A stretch of 64,000 nt of DNA from Epiperipatus broadwayi (lineage: Eukaryota > Onychophora > Udeonychophora > Euonychophora > Peripatidae): positions 5,506,237-5,570,236 of the forward strand of contig JAQFVV010012397.1 of NCBI GenBank assembly GCA_028023455.1, in the 5' to 3' direction. Made by a program: the position numbers and the translations under genes. Shown here in pieces: positions 38,421 to 51,100 of the stretch; position 1 is the stretch's first letter; each line of letters starts with the position of its first letter. The notes below the pieces were generated by a model. The model was not told the origin of the DNA. It did not search any database and saw only the letters and a list, made by a program, of their open reading frames with translations.

Positions 38421-39728
38421 AATGTTTTCTACTAATACCCAGTATTTTTTTTTAAAATATCCTATGTACCAGTCAAAACATATTGATCCATCTAACATGA
38501 GCTGGAACTCAAAAATGTACTTCAAACCTAGTCAAGTCCAAGATTTAGGTCAGGGACCAACCTGGATTTGAGCCCATTCTCTAAACCCCAGGTTGAACAC
38601 TGAATGAATAACATATAATGATGGAACACAACAATTTAATTCTATGTCCAGCCCACTAGCAGAGTGAAGAAGACCATGAAACTCAATATTAACTACATTA
38701 TAACTTAACTAAAATATGCATACACATGGTTGTACATGTAGAAATGGAAAAAAAAGGTAATTTGAACTACTTAAATAAGTTACACAATAAAATAGTTTAA
38801 TAACATGACAAATTATTTATATACACTGTGTAAATAGGCAAGTGGTCTACCAAACAATAGATAATTACATAGTGAAGTTCATGCTAAGGGCTCTCATAAG
38901 CTCTTTTATTAACTAAATAGTAAATATAATTTAACACACATCTTTGGTGGGTATGGTATTAAGATACCAATCAATTATAAAAAAAGATTACATAAGATTG
39001 CTATTAATGCTTTGATTTATGGTTCTGAGACATGATGACTAACATATTATTTGGTGGAGTGTTCTGATATTCATTACAAAGATAATAAAACTATTTTCAC
39101 ACCATTGTGGTTATGAAAAATAAATAACATTTATTTATAAAATTATATTTGATTATGAGCAAAATATTAATTAACAATTCTTTTACATAGCATTTGGAAG
39201 GAAGAACACTTTGTTTTTCTCCAAATCATATACTTTTAAATACAGGAACAACAAATTACAATGGTGGAATTATATAATATGTCTGAAATAACAATTTAAT
39301 TAATAAAACTAGTAATGTTTGGCATTTATATATATTTTTAAGTAGAGCACAATTTTAATAACATAATATTAAAACTAGGTCATGAAGCAAAAGAATTAAT
39401 AAACAAAGAAGAGGTGGTACTGACAAAGTGACATAGAAATAACAGGAAAAAGTTGTGCTTCTGAATAAAAGCCAAAGTCTAAGACCCCCTTCTTAGGACA
39501 GTGGTTAGAAAAAAGTGGACAGGCATAGTGTGTGCCAGGCATACTGGAATCACCAATGCCAGAGGCCTTTTTATCTGGAATAAATCCCAGGAAATTCAAC
39601 AATTCACAGAACAGGACATAAAGAGAAATCTATGGGCTTCATCCTGTCGCAACCCCCAGATTAGAAGCACAGTGAGAAATATTGGTTACTATATTTACTG
39701 TGAATGTTTAGGTGATGACTGGTTGGAA

Positions 39729-39733
<5 letters not shown>
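38421..39733. other. Mixed unique DNA, no assigned gene
   Basis: Mostly AT-rich. Two more complex blocks stand out: 38500-38620, with a small hairpin (AACCTGG and CCAGGTT), and 39390-39710, where both strands have 60-100-codon frames. The latter hints at a decayed repeat protein, but no family was recognised. Confidence 0.4.

Positions 39734-39734
<1 letters not shown>

Positions 39735-39796
<62 letters not shown>
39735..39796. repeat. (TA)n microsatellite
   Basis: About 62 bases of TA. The Tyr-Ile repeat peptide across it is an artefact. Confidence 0.95.
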
Positions 39797-39798
<2 letters not shown>

Positions 39799-39960
39799 TG
39801 ATGATAAGCCAAATGTCAGTAACACATTATGGATAAATAGCATTAATGACAATGAATAAGATTTACTGCTTGAATAATAAATGACTCTTTGTTTGAATGC
39901 CATAATTTATATGAATAATATACTATGCCACTATAATATATACATATACAAGATTTTATT

Positions 39961-40418
39961 TAAATAAGTAATTATTTTATGTAGCACTGTGTTTACAATT
40001 ATATTACATTCAAATATCAGCCTTTGAAGATAGTTGAGCACACCCTTTTGAGAGTGTTAAATAAATGAATACTTACCTCTTCAATCCAAGATATGGTATT
40101 TATGCAGGAATAAAAATGATCCTCTTATTCCTACAACTCAAATTCTTTTATATGAGCAAATCTGAAAAACTGTTGAGAAGAGCATGAGTAGAATTCTCCT
40201 CAACAGTTCTTCATATTTGCTCATATAAAAGAATTTGAGTATAGGAATAAGAGAATCCTTTTTATTCCTGCATAAATACCATATCTTGGATTGAAGAGGA
40301 AAGTATTCATTTATTTAACACTCTCAAAAGGTGCATACCCAATTAGCTTGAAAGGCTGATATTTAAATGTAATATAATTGTAAACATGGTGCTAGATAAA
40401 ATAATTGCTTATTTACTC
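39961..40418. mobile_element. Fold-back element with about 217-bp arms
   Basis: Left arm 39961-40176 and right arm 40200-40418 are inverted copies separated by a 23-base spacer. The left copy continues a little further into the spacer than the right, so the two are 5'-truncated copies fused head to head, as seen for the PLE pairs. No PLE protein or clear hammerhead boxes were found, so the family stays open. Confidence 0.7.
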
Positions 40419-40509
40419 ATAATTAAGTTTCAATAAGAATGACATTTAGTAAATTCTAAGCAATTTCACCGATGTCATTCAGTCAAAAAACATCATAAAT
40501 AGTAATTTA

Positions 40510-40735
40510 AAGTGAGAATTCTACTCATGCTCTCTTCAACAGTTCTTCAGATTTGCTCACATAAAAGAATTTGAGTTGTAGGAATAAGAGGATCCTTTTT
40601 ATTACTGCATAAATACCATATCTTGGATTGAAGAGGAAAGTATTCATTTATTTAACACTCTCAAAAGGCATGTGCTCAATTAGCTTGAAAGGCTGATATT
40701 TGAATGTAAGATTTTATTTAATAAACTGAAATAGT
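40510..40735 (+). repeat. Third copy of the fold-back unit
   Basis: It repeats the right arm of the preceding element in the same orientation, including the CATATCTTGGATTGAAGAGG block, and reaches slightly further upstream (GAATTCTACTCATGC). Near its right end it jumps from GAATGTAA to GATTTTATTTAA, consistent with an internal deletion of about 45 bases relative to the other arms. Confidence 0.7.
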
Positions 40736-42110
40736 AAAATATACATTAAGATTTACCCTCTTCCTTTTCTGCTATTTAAAAATGATTAAATTCCATCTTT
40801 GTGGATTTTATAATGACTGGAATATTTAAGTATTTGATATTTTAAGAGTATAAAAAATAAAGTATAAAACTAGCAGTTATATATAGAAAACAAATAATAA
40901 GTTACCCTTTTAGAATTGAAAAAATAACATTTTAAAATATTTTATAGTGCTAATTCATCAAAGTGATGGATTTAACCTGGGTATAATTACTTTATTTTAT
41001 TTGGAGTTGAACAAATAACAATTTTTATAATAAACCAACATAAAATGTTGATTTGTAAAAACAATCTGGTGAGCATATTAATTAATCATACATTATATTT
41101 TAAGAGAATGTTAATAATGTTAATTCATGGAAGTTTAACTAAAAAAGAGGAAAGAAAAGATTTTGAGAAATTCAGCTCTTCAGATTGCTTGAGATTGGCA
41201 TATTAATAATAAAAGCATAGTATAAAATCAAGTAACAAATAAATATAAATAAATGACCACCCCAAAGTTAAAGAAAGCATATGAGAAAGAATTAAATTTA
41301 TAGAAATTATTTGAGAGCTAATTACATTTTTACATAGTATAACGATACAGGGTTAAATCAGTTGTGAAAGAAATTTTGATGTGATTAGTTAGGCTAGATA
41401 TACTTTTAGTTGGTAGCTTGAAAATTTACCTTGCACCATTTTAAGAGTCCAGATTAAAAAAGTCTGGCTTGAGTTCTTAGGTAACAGCAAGCTTCTTATC
41501 AGCATTCCAAAGTTCTCAGTTTGGGCTTTTACTCCATTCTAAGGCAGCAAAATAGTAAGGTAGTGGAAGATGACCTCCATGTAATGGGCTTCTACTCAAT
41601 CATCATTTTTTTAAAATTTCAAACCAGCATGGGTTATGTTGGCAATTCAGTTCTCTCAATAGCTGTTCCCCTTTGGTGGTCAAAATTAGCCCATTTTATG
41701 CTCCTCTCAGGTATCTGAGGAATGGTTTTAATATCTTATTTCTAGCCCAAAATCTAATCTCTGATCTAACAAAATCTTTCTTTGTCCATGGTTGTGGAAG
41801 ATGCATTCATCAGATAATGTTCCAAAAAATATTAAAATCTATTTTCAGATTGGAAATAGATTTGACAAAATTGTTTATAACAAAAGTAAAATCTATTAAT
41901 CTTATTCCCCATTTTATTTTCAGTAAAACTAATTACAAATTCCTTCCCAAGATTGAAACAATATTATATTTCCAACACTTTAATTATTTTAGGACAATTA
42001 ACAGTTGCATCTTCCATCTTGTATTTTACAAAATATACAGTTTAATTGCAAAACATTATTTAAAAAGAAAATGTTTTACAAACTATGTATAATAAAAATA
42101 GTTATAACAT
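40736..42110. other. AT-rich DNA, no gene
   Basis: A 139-codon frame at 41673-42092 lacks any domain or transmembrane regularity and looks like chance in AT-rich DNA. Nothing else was recognised. Confidence 0.55.
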
Positions 42111-42156
42111 TAATATTTTGATATATATATATATATATATATATATCAAAATATTA
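42111..42156. repeat. Perfect TA-centred hairpin
   Basis: TAATATTTTG, a TA tract, then CAAAATATTA. Confidence 0.9.
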
Positions 42157-42158
42157 AT

Positions 42159-42240
42159 TTTTACTATAAGTACATAGGTGCAGTTCATATATATATATAT
42201 ATATATATATATGAACTGCACCTATGTACTTTAGTAAAAA
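42159..42240. repeat. TA-centred hairpin with 29-bp arms
   Basis: AAGTACATAGGTGCAGTTCA, a TA tract, then the near-perfect reverse complement; one small bulge lies near the base. It is directly adjacent to another TA-centred hairpin but unrelated in arm sequence. Confidence 0.9.
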
Positions 42241-42299
42241 ATAATTAATAATAATTAAAAAAATGTTATTGAAAAGTTAAAATGTTATCTTTTAGGCAC

Positions 42300-42440
42300 G
42301 CATCTCAAATATATACATAAAATATATATACATGACTAAAAGAGTGGGATGGGATATAGGTTAGTACGTTATAAGTTGATAGAACCATGAAGCTCAATCT
42401 TAAGTTAAGACTGACTGTTTCAATATATATATATATATAT
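42300..42440 (-). repeat. Short dispersed repeat ending at a TA tract
   Basis: GTTAGTAC...CATGAAGCTC...GACTGTTTCA followed by TA repeats is shared in order with about 54290-54415 (GTTAGTAC...CATGAAGCTAGG...GACTGCTTCA, then TA). Two copies in one window suggest a dispersed short element, possibly SINE-like. The other copy has a GTTCGATCC box on the minus strand but no convincing A box at normal spacing. Confidence 0.35.
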
Positions 42441-42449
42441 TGTATTGTA

Positions 42450-44112
42450 TTGAATCCATCCACCTTTAACAAGCTGAATACATATTTATTTTTATACATT
42501 ATTATTTTTTATATATCTTACATTTATTATTTATTTATAACACTTATTTATTACCATTTACTTTATGTGATTAATTAATTATATCTTTAATATATGTGAC
42601 AACTGATCATACCTTCAAGCAGAGGGATAGAATACATTGGTAGATTAACCTCAATGATACCTATGGCCAGATTGAAGCTATGCAAATGCACAGCTTGATC
42701 ATATTTCCTGGTTATAGCACTCCTTGAATGCTGGAACAAAACCTTGCCATCCAAAGCATTTTATTTGTTTTGAGAACAAAGTCTCAGGCACCATCCAATC
42801 ATATGTTATATATAGCTGGCTAGCTTAAGATGATAGGAACATGAATCCAGTGCTTGAAATATCCTTAGACAACTTCTAATCTTTGAGGGGCTCCAGAAAT
42901 TTTACTTAACACATACAAATTTTTATACCCTTAAAGTAATAGTGACACAGTGATGAGAGAGAGGGAGTAGGCCAAATAGTAACTAAGCAAATATTATTAT
43001 TTATTCTTGCACACATATTTAATATAATATAATATAATAACACTTTACATAAAGAAAGTATAAATGATTTCATTAAGGCTAAATTTTATGATAGTCCTTC
43101 ATTAAAGTTTTTGTCACTTTAAAATAATAACTTGACTAGACAGTTTATTGAAAATCTATTTACTTAGATTTTCATTAGTCTTAATTTCAAACCAGTTGAC
43201 CTTTTGGTCTTCATCAATGGTTTCATGGCTTTCCTTACAGTCTTCATCTCAACAATGGGAGAGAAAGAAAGCATCAGCATATATTTAATAATTTAGGCAT
43301 TGACTCTACATAAGGACAGTTAATGGAGCAAGGGACTTGGGGCATGAAGCCCAATTGAACAGCCTATGATTTTTTAGCAATGCATGTTGTAATTCCGTGG
43401 ATTCTGCATTGATATTGTCTGCAACAATAATCACTGACTCACTGAGAGTCACATTAATTTATGAATGGATTGATGAACTGGTGAACTCAAAATTCACAAC
43501 AAAATTTCAAAGACTGACAGAGTGTGGGAATATCTGAATGAATGAAAGATAGACTGAAGAATAGCCAAGCTGCAACTTTTGCATCTAACTCTCCCATTGT
43601 TTATTTCCTATCATAGTTTTAATTTTTATCATAACTTAAATGTACTTTTAATTAATTTTTATATATTGTTTTATCTAATCTTTATTAGATTAATCTAATA
43701 TCTTATCATCCAGGAATCTTTTGTAAATCAATTACATTCTTTCTGATGAGATATTTCACAAATGTTTCTTTATAAACTAATTTTGTTTTAACATTTTACA
43801 TTAAGTTTTTTTAATTTTTTTTTTCATTTTAATTAATAAAAAAAGGGATAGCAGGCTTTTAAATCTCTATTTCTCCTGATTCCTTTTCTGCACCCCATTC
43901 TTAATAAATAGCTATATTTTATTCTAAAAACTAAAATGATGCAATCTTTTATTCTTACAAAATTACGTTTTAAAAATCTACTTTTTAAATATATTTATTT
44001 TTTAACTATTCTTGTTTTTTTTTCTAATAATTTATTTATTTAGTTTTAAATTATCAAAAATGTAATGTAGATATATTTGTGTGTTTTAAAACATATATCT
44101 CAATCTCATTAG
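42450..44112 (+). repeat. Direct repeat, copy 1 (about 1.7 kb)
   Basis: It aligns in order with 45580-46193 plus 49478-51345. Shared landmarks are the TTTATGTGATTAATTAATTA block, the ACAAATGCAC-type block, TGATAGTCCTTCATTAAAG, GGTTTCATGGCTTTCCTT, CAGCTGCAACTTTT-type and ATGATGCAATCTTTTAT. It contains no coding frame of interest. The family is unknown; it could be a dispersed repeat or a local duplication. Confidence 0.75.
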
Positions 44113-45579
44113 CATTACATCACCCCCCCCCCCCCCCATTAGAGAGATAAAAGGTGTCAATTTTACACATTTTATCTCTGACATTTGGTTTTAGCTTAAC
44201 AGTTTAATTTTTATTTTTATTTATTTACTATTTTACTATAAAATAAATTTTGAATTGCTAGAGACTCACAAGCTAGAGAGCACAGCCTTCTTTTGCTGCT
44301 GTATGTCAACTGCAATGATTATTATCATTTGTGTGGATCACAAAGAACAACATGAATCTGATGATGTGTACAGAGATTTGGATGCTGTGAGGGGCAGAAT
44401 GCATTTACTGAACCTTTGACTTATACTAAAAATATATACAACTTAATTTTATTAGCATTCTGGGAATTTCTCTATCAGCAGTTTGAGTGATCCCAGGACT
44501 TTTTTCACTGACACTTCATCCAAAAATATGGGATAACTGTGAATGGCAATTTTCATCTACTGATCATTCTTCTTATGCAGAAATGAGATTTATTATAACT
44601 ATGTTGGTAATTTTTTCTTCCAACAAACTTATTTGCCACTTATGCTGAAACTATTTTTCCAGAGTCATATTTTTAGATAATGGGCTAGGAGTACATCTAT
44701 AGCATATTGAATATACACAGAACTTTCTCTACTGGATCCCCATTCTAGAAATATAAAACTCTATCCCCCATGCCTATTATGGGTCTTATGTTTACAAAGA
44801 GACAGTCTACATTTGACACACTTCTCTTATCTTTTAACTAAACCTTCCTCATCCCCATTACTCTATCAATTTCAATGCAACCAATGCCTAACATGACAGA
44901 TTACAAGATTTTCATTTATTCTTATTACAGATTTTATTTTAATTTATTATATGCTTTATTCAATTTATTTACTTTTAGTTTCATCAGCATATACTGACTC
45001 TAAAATATTATTTTACCCTATTTCATGAATCTATGTTTCTATTTCACTTCCATTATCATATATCAACCCTAAATAAAAAATCTTTATTTTATTTCATTTA
45101 CATTCTCTTTTATTTACATTATAGTGTATTGATTCTCTAAAAAAAACTTTATTTTATTTATTTAACTCCATTTTCATTATTCCTTACCCTCAGTCCTCTC
45201 TATTTTTTAAATTGAATGAAAGTGTTTGAATAATATCAAACCTCCACTCCCCCAGTCCTCTCTATTTTCCACCTGACTAACAGAAACTCCAAATAATAAA
45301 TTTACTTATCTCTATGGCTGCTTTGTTCTTCTCTCTTCTTTTTATTTACATTGTATACCTTTTTCTTTTTATTTTATATTTTTAATTATTTAAGTTGTTA
45401 ATATTATAATTTGTTTGCCTTGGTCTATTACTCTTCTCACACTGCTCACCAATTTAAACCTTTATTACAATGCAACAGTTTTTATTTTCATTTTTAGTTT
45501 CAGACTTTTTAATTTCCTTTAATTTTAATTATGCTGGGCCATTTATGTTACTTTTGTACCCATATTGGATGGCATTTGA
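44113..45579. other. Unassigned DNA between direct repeats
   Basis: Starts at a run of about 17 C (44123-44139), followed by AT-rich and pyrimidine-rich DNA. No gene, RNA or element ends were recognised. Confidence 0.55.
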
Positions 45580-46198
45580 ACCAATCCATCTGATTTTATT
45601 ATCTTTAACAAGGTTAATTCATATTTATTTTGATACATTATTAATTTTGTATATCTTATATTTATTATTTACTATAATACTTATTTATTACTATTTGCTT
45701 TATGTGATTAATTAATTATATCTTTAATACCTGTGGCAACAAATCATACTTCAAGCAGAAGGGTAGAATACCACTGATAGATTAATCATCAATAATTCCT
45801 CTGACCAAATTGAGGCTATACAAATGCACATTTTGACCATATTTCCTGGCCATTACTCCCTTAGATTGCTAGAACAAAACCTGCCATCTAAAGCATTTTA
45901 TTTGTTTTGATAACAAAGTCTTAGGTGACAGTTGACCATATGTCATACATAGAAGTCATGCTTGGATGACTGGCACATGAATCCAGAAGTTGAAATATTC
46001 TAATCTAACCCCTACTCTTTATCAGGGGCTCTGGTGCATTTTTCTTTACACAAACAAATATTTATACCTTTAAAGTAATGATGATACAGTGACAAGAGAG
46101 AGAATAGATGAAATAGCAATTAAGCAAATATTATTATTAATTCATGCACACACATATTTAATATAAGATAATAAAACTTTACATAAAGTAAATCATTA

Positions 46199-49149
46199 TC
46201 AACCATTATCAATCCACTGCAGGATGAAGGTCTCTCTAAGTTTATTCCATCTTCTTCAATCTTTAGCTTCTCTTCTCCACATCACCCCTGCACACTTTCT
46301 TATTTCATCCATCCATCTCACAAGTGGTCTCTTTCTGGGTCTTTTACAATCTTTTGGAATCCAGTTTAAAATTTCAATTGTCCATTTATTATCATCTCTT
46401 CTAGCAATATGTCCAGCCCAACTCCACTTCAATCTTTTAATTTTTTCAATGAGGTCAGTAACACCTGTTTGTTCTCTTACTCATACATTGTGTTTTCGAT
46501 CTCTTTTTGTTACTCCCAACATACATCTCTCCATATTTCTTTGAGTGGTCTGAAGTCTCTGTATTGCTCTTCTATTGAGTGTCCAAGTCTCAGATCCATA
46601 AGTAAGAACTGGCAAAACACATTTGTTAAAAACCTTCCTTTTTAAACACATAGGCATATTTCCTTTTAGTATCAAGTTATTTCTACCAAAAGCACTCCAA
46701 CCAAGTTTAATTCTATGATTAATTTCCTCCATTATGTTTTCATCTGTATTAATAATCTGACCAAGGTATTTGTAACTGTTAACTTCTTCTAATTCATCAT
46801 AATCAATCTTTATTTTCATATTTTGAGCAAATCGATTAAACATTACTTTAGTCTTTTTAACATTTATCTTTAGTCCTACTTTCCTACTTTCATCTGATAA
46901 CTCCTGCAACATTTCCTGCAGCTCTGAAGCATTATTTGCAAAAACAACTACATCATCTGCAAAATCTAAATGACTTAAATAATCTCCATTTACTTTCACT
47001 CCTTTAGTTTCCCATTTTAATCCACAAAATACTTCTTGCAGCACTGCTGTAAAAAGTTTTGGAGATATGGAGTCACCTTGTCTTACACCTTTCTCAATGT
47101 TGACTTTCCCAGTATCATTATGTAATCTAATTGTTGCTGTTGCATTTTTATAAATATTCTTTAAAATATGACAATATCCTGGATCTATACCTTGATGATC
47201 CTATGCTTTAATCACTGAAGAAATGTTTATAGAATCAAATGCCTTTTCATAATCTACAAATCCAAAACATAATGACAACTCATATTCATTTGTCCTTTCT
47301 ATAACTTCTCTCAATACCTGAATATGATCTACTGTACTAAAACCACTTTTAAATCCAGCTTGTTCTCTTGGTTGGTAGAAATCCAATGTTCTCTGTAGAC
47401 GAGTTGTAATTATCTTGGTAAAAATTTTATATAAAACTGATAAAAGGCTGATAGGTCTGTAATTTCTAATATCTTCTTTATCACCTTTTTTAAATATTAA
47501 TATTATTACTGCATTCTTCCAATCTTCCGGTACATCTTTATCATTTAGACATTTGGTATATAACTTTGCTAAAAATGTTTCTATTTCTTCACCTGCTTCT
47601 TTTAATATATCAATTATAATTCCATCATTTCCTGGAGCCTTTCCTTTATTCATACATTTAATTGCATTTCTCACTTCTTCATTTAAAATTCTGGGCAATT
47701 CGGAAGATGTAATAGATATAGGAGGTACTTGTTCTTTATTACTATATAATTCTTGATAAAAATTTTCTACCAATTTCATGATGTCATCTCTCTTTTTAGT
47801 AATAATTCCATTTTTTTTTCTTATTGCAAATATAAATTTCCTACCAATACCAAAATGTTGTTTTACATTCTTAAAACTTTTATTTTCTTCTACAGTTTTT
47901 CTTGCTAGTTCACAATAATACTTTCTTATATCATTTTCAACTCTTTTTCACACCATTTTACAAAATTCGAGATATTCAATTCTTTTTAATTCATCATTTT
48001 TGTATACCTTCATATTTCTTTTTTTCTTCATAAATTCTCTAGTCTCAGTAGAAATTTTATTGGTCAATTGCTGCTTTTTTTTACCAGCTATCTTTCTTGC
48101 AGTTTTTAAAAGTGTATCAGTTATTTTCATATTAATTTCATTCAAATCTGAATCATGTTCAAAATCTACTAATACTTGAAACCGATTTGTAAGTTCTAAT
48201 TCAAATTCATTAGAATGTTTCTGAAGATTAGGAATATCAACTGTAAATATTGTTTTTCTTAACAATTTTTGTCTTTCTTGTTTTACATTAACATGTATCT
48301 TGCATCTTACTAATCGATGATTACTTCCTGTGTTAAATCTATTAAGAACATTAAAATTTTGAAATATGTATTTCCTGTTAGTCAAAATATAATCCAATTC
48401 TGCTGTACCTTCATTTGGATGCTTCCATGTCCATTTTCTTTTAGCATTTTTCTCAAAAAAAGAATTCATAATATAAAGTTTTTCTTTTTCTGCAAACTCC
48501 ACACTGTCCTCTCTCATTTCTATTACCATAACCAAATTATTTACAGCACTTTATCTTTCATTTGTTTACCAATTCTAGCATTAAAGTCTACCACAACAAT
48601 TTTAAAATGTTGTTTACTCTGATCAAAAGCCTTTTGTACATCCATATAAAAATCTTCTACTACTTCCTCACTATGAGAACTTGTTGGGGCATAAACCTGA
48701 ATTATCTGCATTTGGTATCTGCTATTAAGTTGTATAACTAATTTTGCCACTCTGTTTGATACACCATCAATCTCCACAATATTGTTCTTCCACTTTTTAT
48801 TTATAATGAATCCTACTCCACTTGTATTTCCAATATTTGCGCCTTTATAATAGAATATATGTCCACTTTTTAAATCAATTGTCTCTTCACATTTTCTTCT
48901 AACTTCACAAAGTCCAATAATACCCCATTTAATATAAGAGAGTTCTTCTTCTAATTCTTGCAATCTTCCTTCACTTGAAAGTGATCTGCAGTTGTAAGTA
49001 TCTAAATAAAAAGTTGTCATCAAATGGCAGCCTGGGTTCGCAATCAGGGGATTCTTAGAACCCTCCGCCTTCTGCCACAAACTGCTGCCTTGGTTGGTGA
49101 CTTTACAACCTCCTGGGAATAAAGGCCATGCTTTATTTTTGTCTGTCAT
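46199..49149 (-). pseudogene. RTE endonuclease-reverse transcriptase
   Basis: The protein starts at an ATG (49149, MTDKNK) and ends at TGA 46199, about 980 codons. The N-terminal apurinic-like endonuclease shows YNCRSLS, GLCEVR (metal-binding Glu), QVYAPTS, VDFNARIG and the C-terminal SNHRLV. The reverse transcriptase shows NYRPISLLSV, VDYEKAFDSI, RQGDSISPKLF and the catalytic FADD. The thumb and C-terminal region (YKYLGQII, LPVLTYGSETW, WSWAGHIARR, RPRKRPLVRW) are typical of RTE-like elements. The enzyme nicks target DNA and primes cDNA synthesis there. Lesions are a frameshift near 48536-48541 and in-frame stops at 47948, 47201, 46481 and 46256. All catalytic residues I can place are still present. 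Confidence 0.92.
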
Positions 49150-49477
49150 AATTGTATATATGTATTGGAAAAATATTTATCATTTGCACAAACATTCATT
49201 CTGCCCTATCAGGCATTGAGAAGACAGACCATGGTGTTTCTTGATCTTAAACTCAGAGGTAAAAAGCCAATAAACTCACCACGCTAACTAATGTGTGTTG
49301 GTGAGCAGCCCATCCATGTTCGTATACTATATGAATAAACACATAGTAATAACAGCTGCAATGACAAGAACGTATGGAGTGGACATTAGGAATTTGCCCA
49401 GCTCGGTTCCTTTAAGGCCTCCAAGAAAAGTCAAAAGGTCTCTTTTCAGTTAATAGCAAACTCCCTTCTGCAGCCAC
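49150..49477 (-). other. 5' leader of the RTE element
   Basis: It begins GGCTGCAGAAGGGAGTTTGC on the minus strand and runs about 330 bases to the presumed start codon. It has higher GC than the surroundings and probably contains the internal promoter. No long upstream frame was seen. Confidence 0.65.
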
Positions 49478-50269
49478 ATAAAGTAAATATAAACAGTTAT
49501 GTTAATGCTAAATTTTATGATAGTCCTTCATTAAAGTTGTTGTCACTTCACAATAAATAACATGTCTAGACAGTTTATTGAAAATAATATATACCTAAGT
49601 TTTTATTAGAGTAAATTTCCAACTGGTTGGCCTTTGGTTTCCATTGATGGTTTCATGGCTTTCCTTCTATTCTTCAGCTCAATAATGGGAGAGAGAGTAT
49701 GCAACAACATATATTTTACAGTTTATGCATTAGTTTTAGTTGAAGACAGTTGATGGAGTTTGGGACTTGGGGCATGAACCCTAGATAAACATTCCTATGG
49801 CTTTTAGCAATACATGTTGCTAATTCTTTGGATTCTATTGATAATGTCTGCAGAAGTAATGACAGGTCACTGAGGGTCACATTAACTATGCCCTCAGTGA
49901 TGATTCAATTGATGAACTGGTAAACTTGAAACTTGCAACAACTTTTAAAAGACTGAATTTCTATCTGAATAAATCAAAATGTGAATGAACAATAGCCAGC
50001 TGCAACTTTTGTATCTAACTCTACCATTGTTTATTTCCTTATCATAATTTTAATTTTTATTATAACTTAAATCTATTTTTAATTAATTTTTACATTTTGT
50101 TTTATCTACTCTTTACTAAAGTAATCTAATAACTTATCATTCAGGCATCTTTTCAAATTAATTATATTCCTCCCAATGACATATTTCACAAAGATTTCTT
50201 CTATAAACTAATTTTGTTTTAACATTCTACATTTATTAATTTTTTTAAAACATTTATTTTTTTGTTTTT

Positions 50270-51100
50270 CTGAAGATTTGGGATGATGGTGTTTTAGTTG
50301 TTTTTATATATTGGACTAGTCCATTATCTAATATGAGTATTGAATGTTTTTGGAAAAAAATATTTAAATATTCCAAATACATTCAAGTGTTAATAAAAAG
50401 CATATAAAACAGGTTACTATATCACAATATTTTGAGAGGTATTATTCTATCCTCTTTTTCTGGTATTGCTGACCTGACCAGTGGTGATACTATCTTGGGA
50501 ATTGAATCTGGACTTTAGGTTCTTGATATCCTGACAAAAGCATCAGTCAGTAGAAATTTTATATATTTATCTATGAGGTTCCACCTGATTTCTTTTTTTT
50601 CTTTAAGAGCAAACTTGATTAGTGGTTCCAATACATTATGTATAGCCACACTAGGTTGTCTTATGGAACTGTTTGCCATTGTCATGTCAGCAGCTTCTTC
50701 AAATTTTATTTATTGTACCTTTTCATCTCTTTCCAGTATTTTTGTTTTCCCAATTGAACCTATATTCATTGGTACATGCATAGTCTGCTACTTTAGACAT
50801 ATCTATTTTCTCTCCTGTAATCATCAGTGTGTTTTTGCAAGTGCTTTCCAATGGGATGACTGGTCTTACCAATATGTTGTTACACATTCACTTGGCATTT
50901 CATTGATGCAGTTTTTTATCTGAAGCATTTCAAGTTTAGGTTTTGTAGATGTTAGAATTCCTCATAGTGTAGTATGGCTCTGGAAGACTATTGTGATCTT
51001 ATACCAATTGCAGACTTTCTGTAATTTGTCTGCTATTTTTAATATGTATAGGTATACTACAGTACCAATAATTGTTTTTCTTTTGATGGTTTTCTTTGCT
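50270..51100. other. Extra segment in direct-repeat copy 2
   Basis: Absent from copy 1, so either an insertion here or a deletion there. A 116-codon plus-strand frame at 50573-50923 is rich in Phe, Ser and Ile and has no recognisable domain. Near 50460-50545 the minus strand reads AACCTAAAGTCCAG...ATTCAATTCCC, which vaguely resembles a tRNA-derived B box. Element ends were not found. Confidence 0.4.

Larger units (their letters stand above)
46181..49490 (-). mobile_element. Full-length RTE-type non-LTR retrotransposon with 13-bp target duplication
   Basis: The element (46194-49477, about 3.3 kb) is bounded by two identical copies of ACATAAAGTAAAT (46181-46193 and 49478-49490). In the uninterrupted sister repeat the site occurs once (ACATAAAGAAAG near 43054). 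The 3' end carries tandem TTGATAATGG/TTGATAATG units that overlap the stop codon; short tandem-repeat tails are typical of the RTE clade. It has about 330 bases of 5' leader, one endonuclease-reverse transcriptase frame and almost no 3' UTR. The perfect duplication and few lesions mean a fairly recent insertion. Confidence 0.9.

Noticed and set aside
39501-39836. 111-codon frame ending in Tyr-Ile repeats
   Set aside because: The C-terminal part is (TA)n. The first part had no recognisable domain, so it is only noted as an unclassified block.
40510-40735. Hammerhead motif in the unknown fold-back unit (CTGAAGA on the minus strand)
   Set aside because: CTGAAGA is followed by GAAG, not GAAA, and there is no plausible stem II.
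41673-42092. 139-codon frame
   Set aside because: Ile/Phe/Lys-rich composition expected in AT-rich DNA, no recognisable motif.
50573-50923. 116-codon frame in the extra segment of direct-repeat copy 2
   Set aside because: No domain, signal or copy elsewhere. The reverse strand was also inspected for transposase motifs without success.
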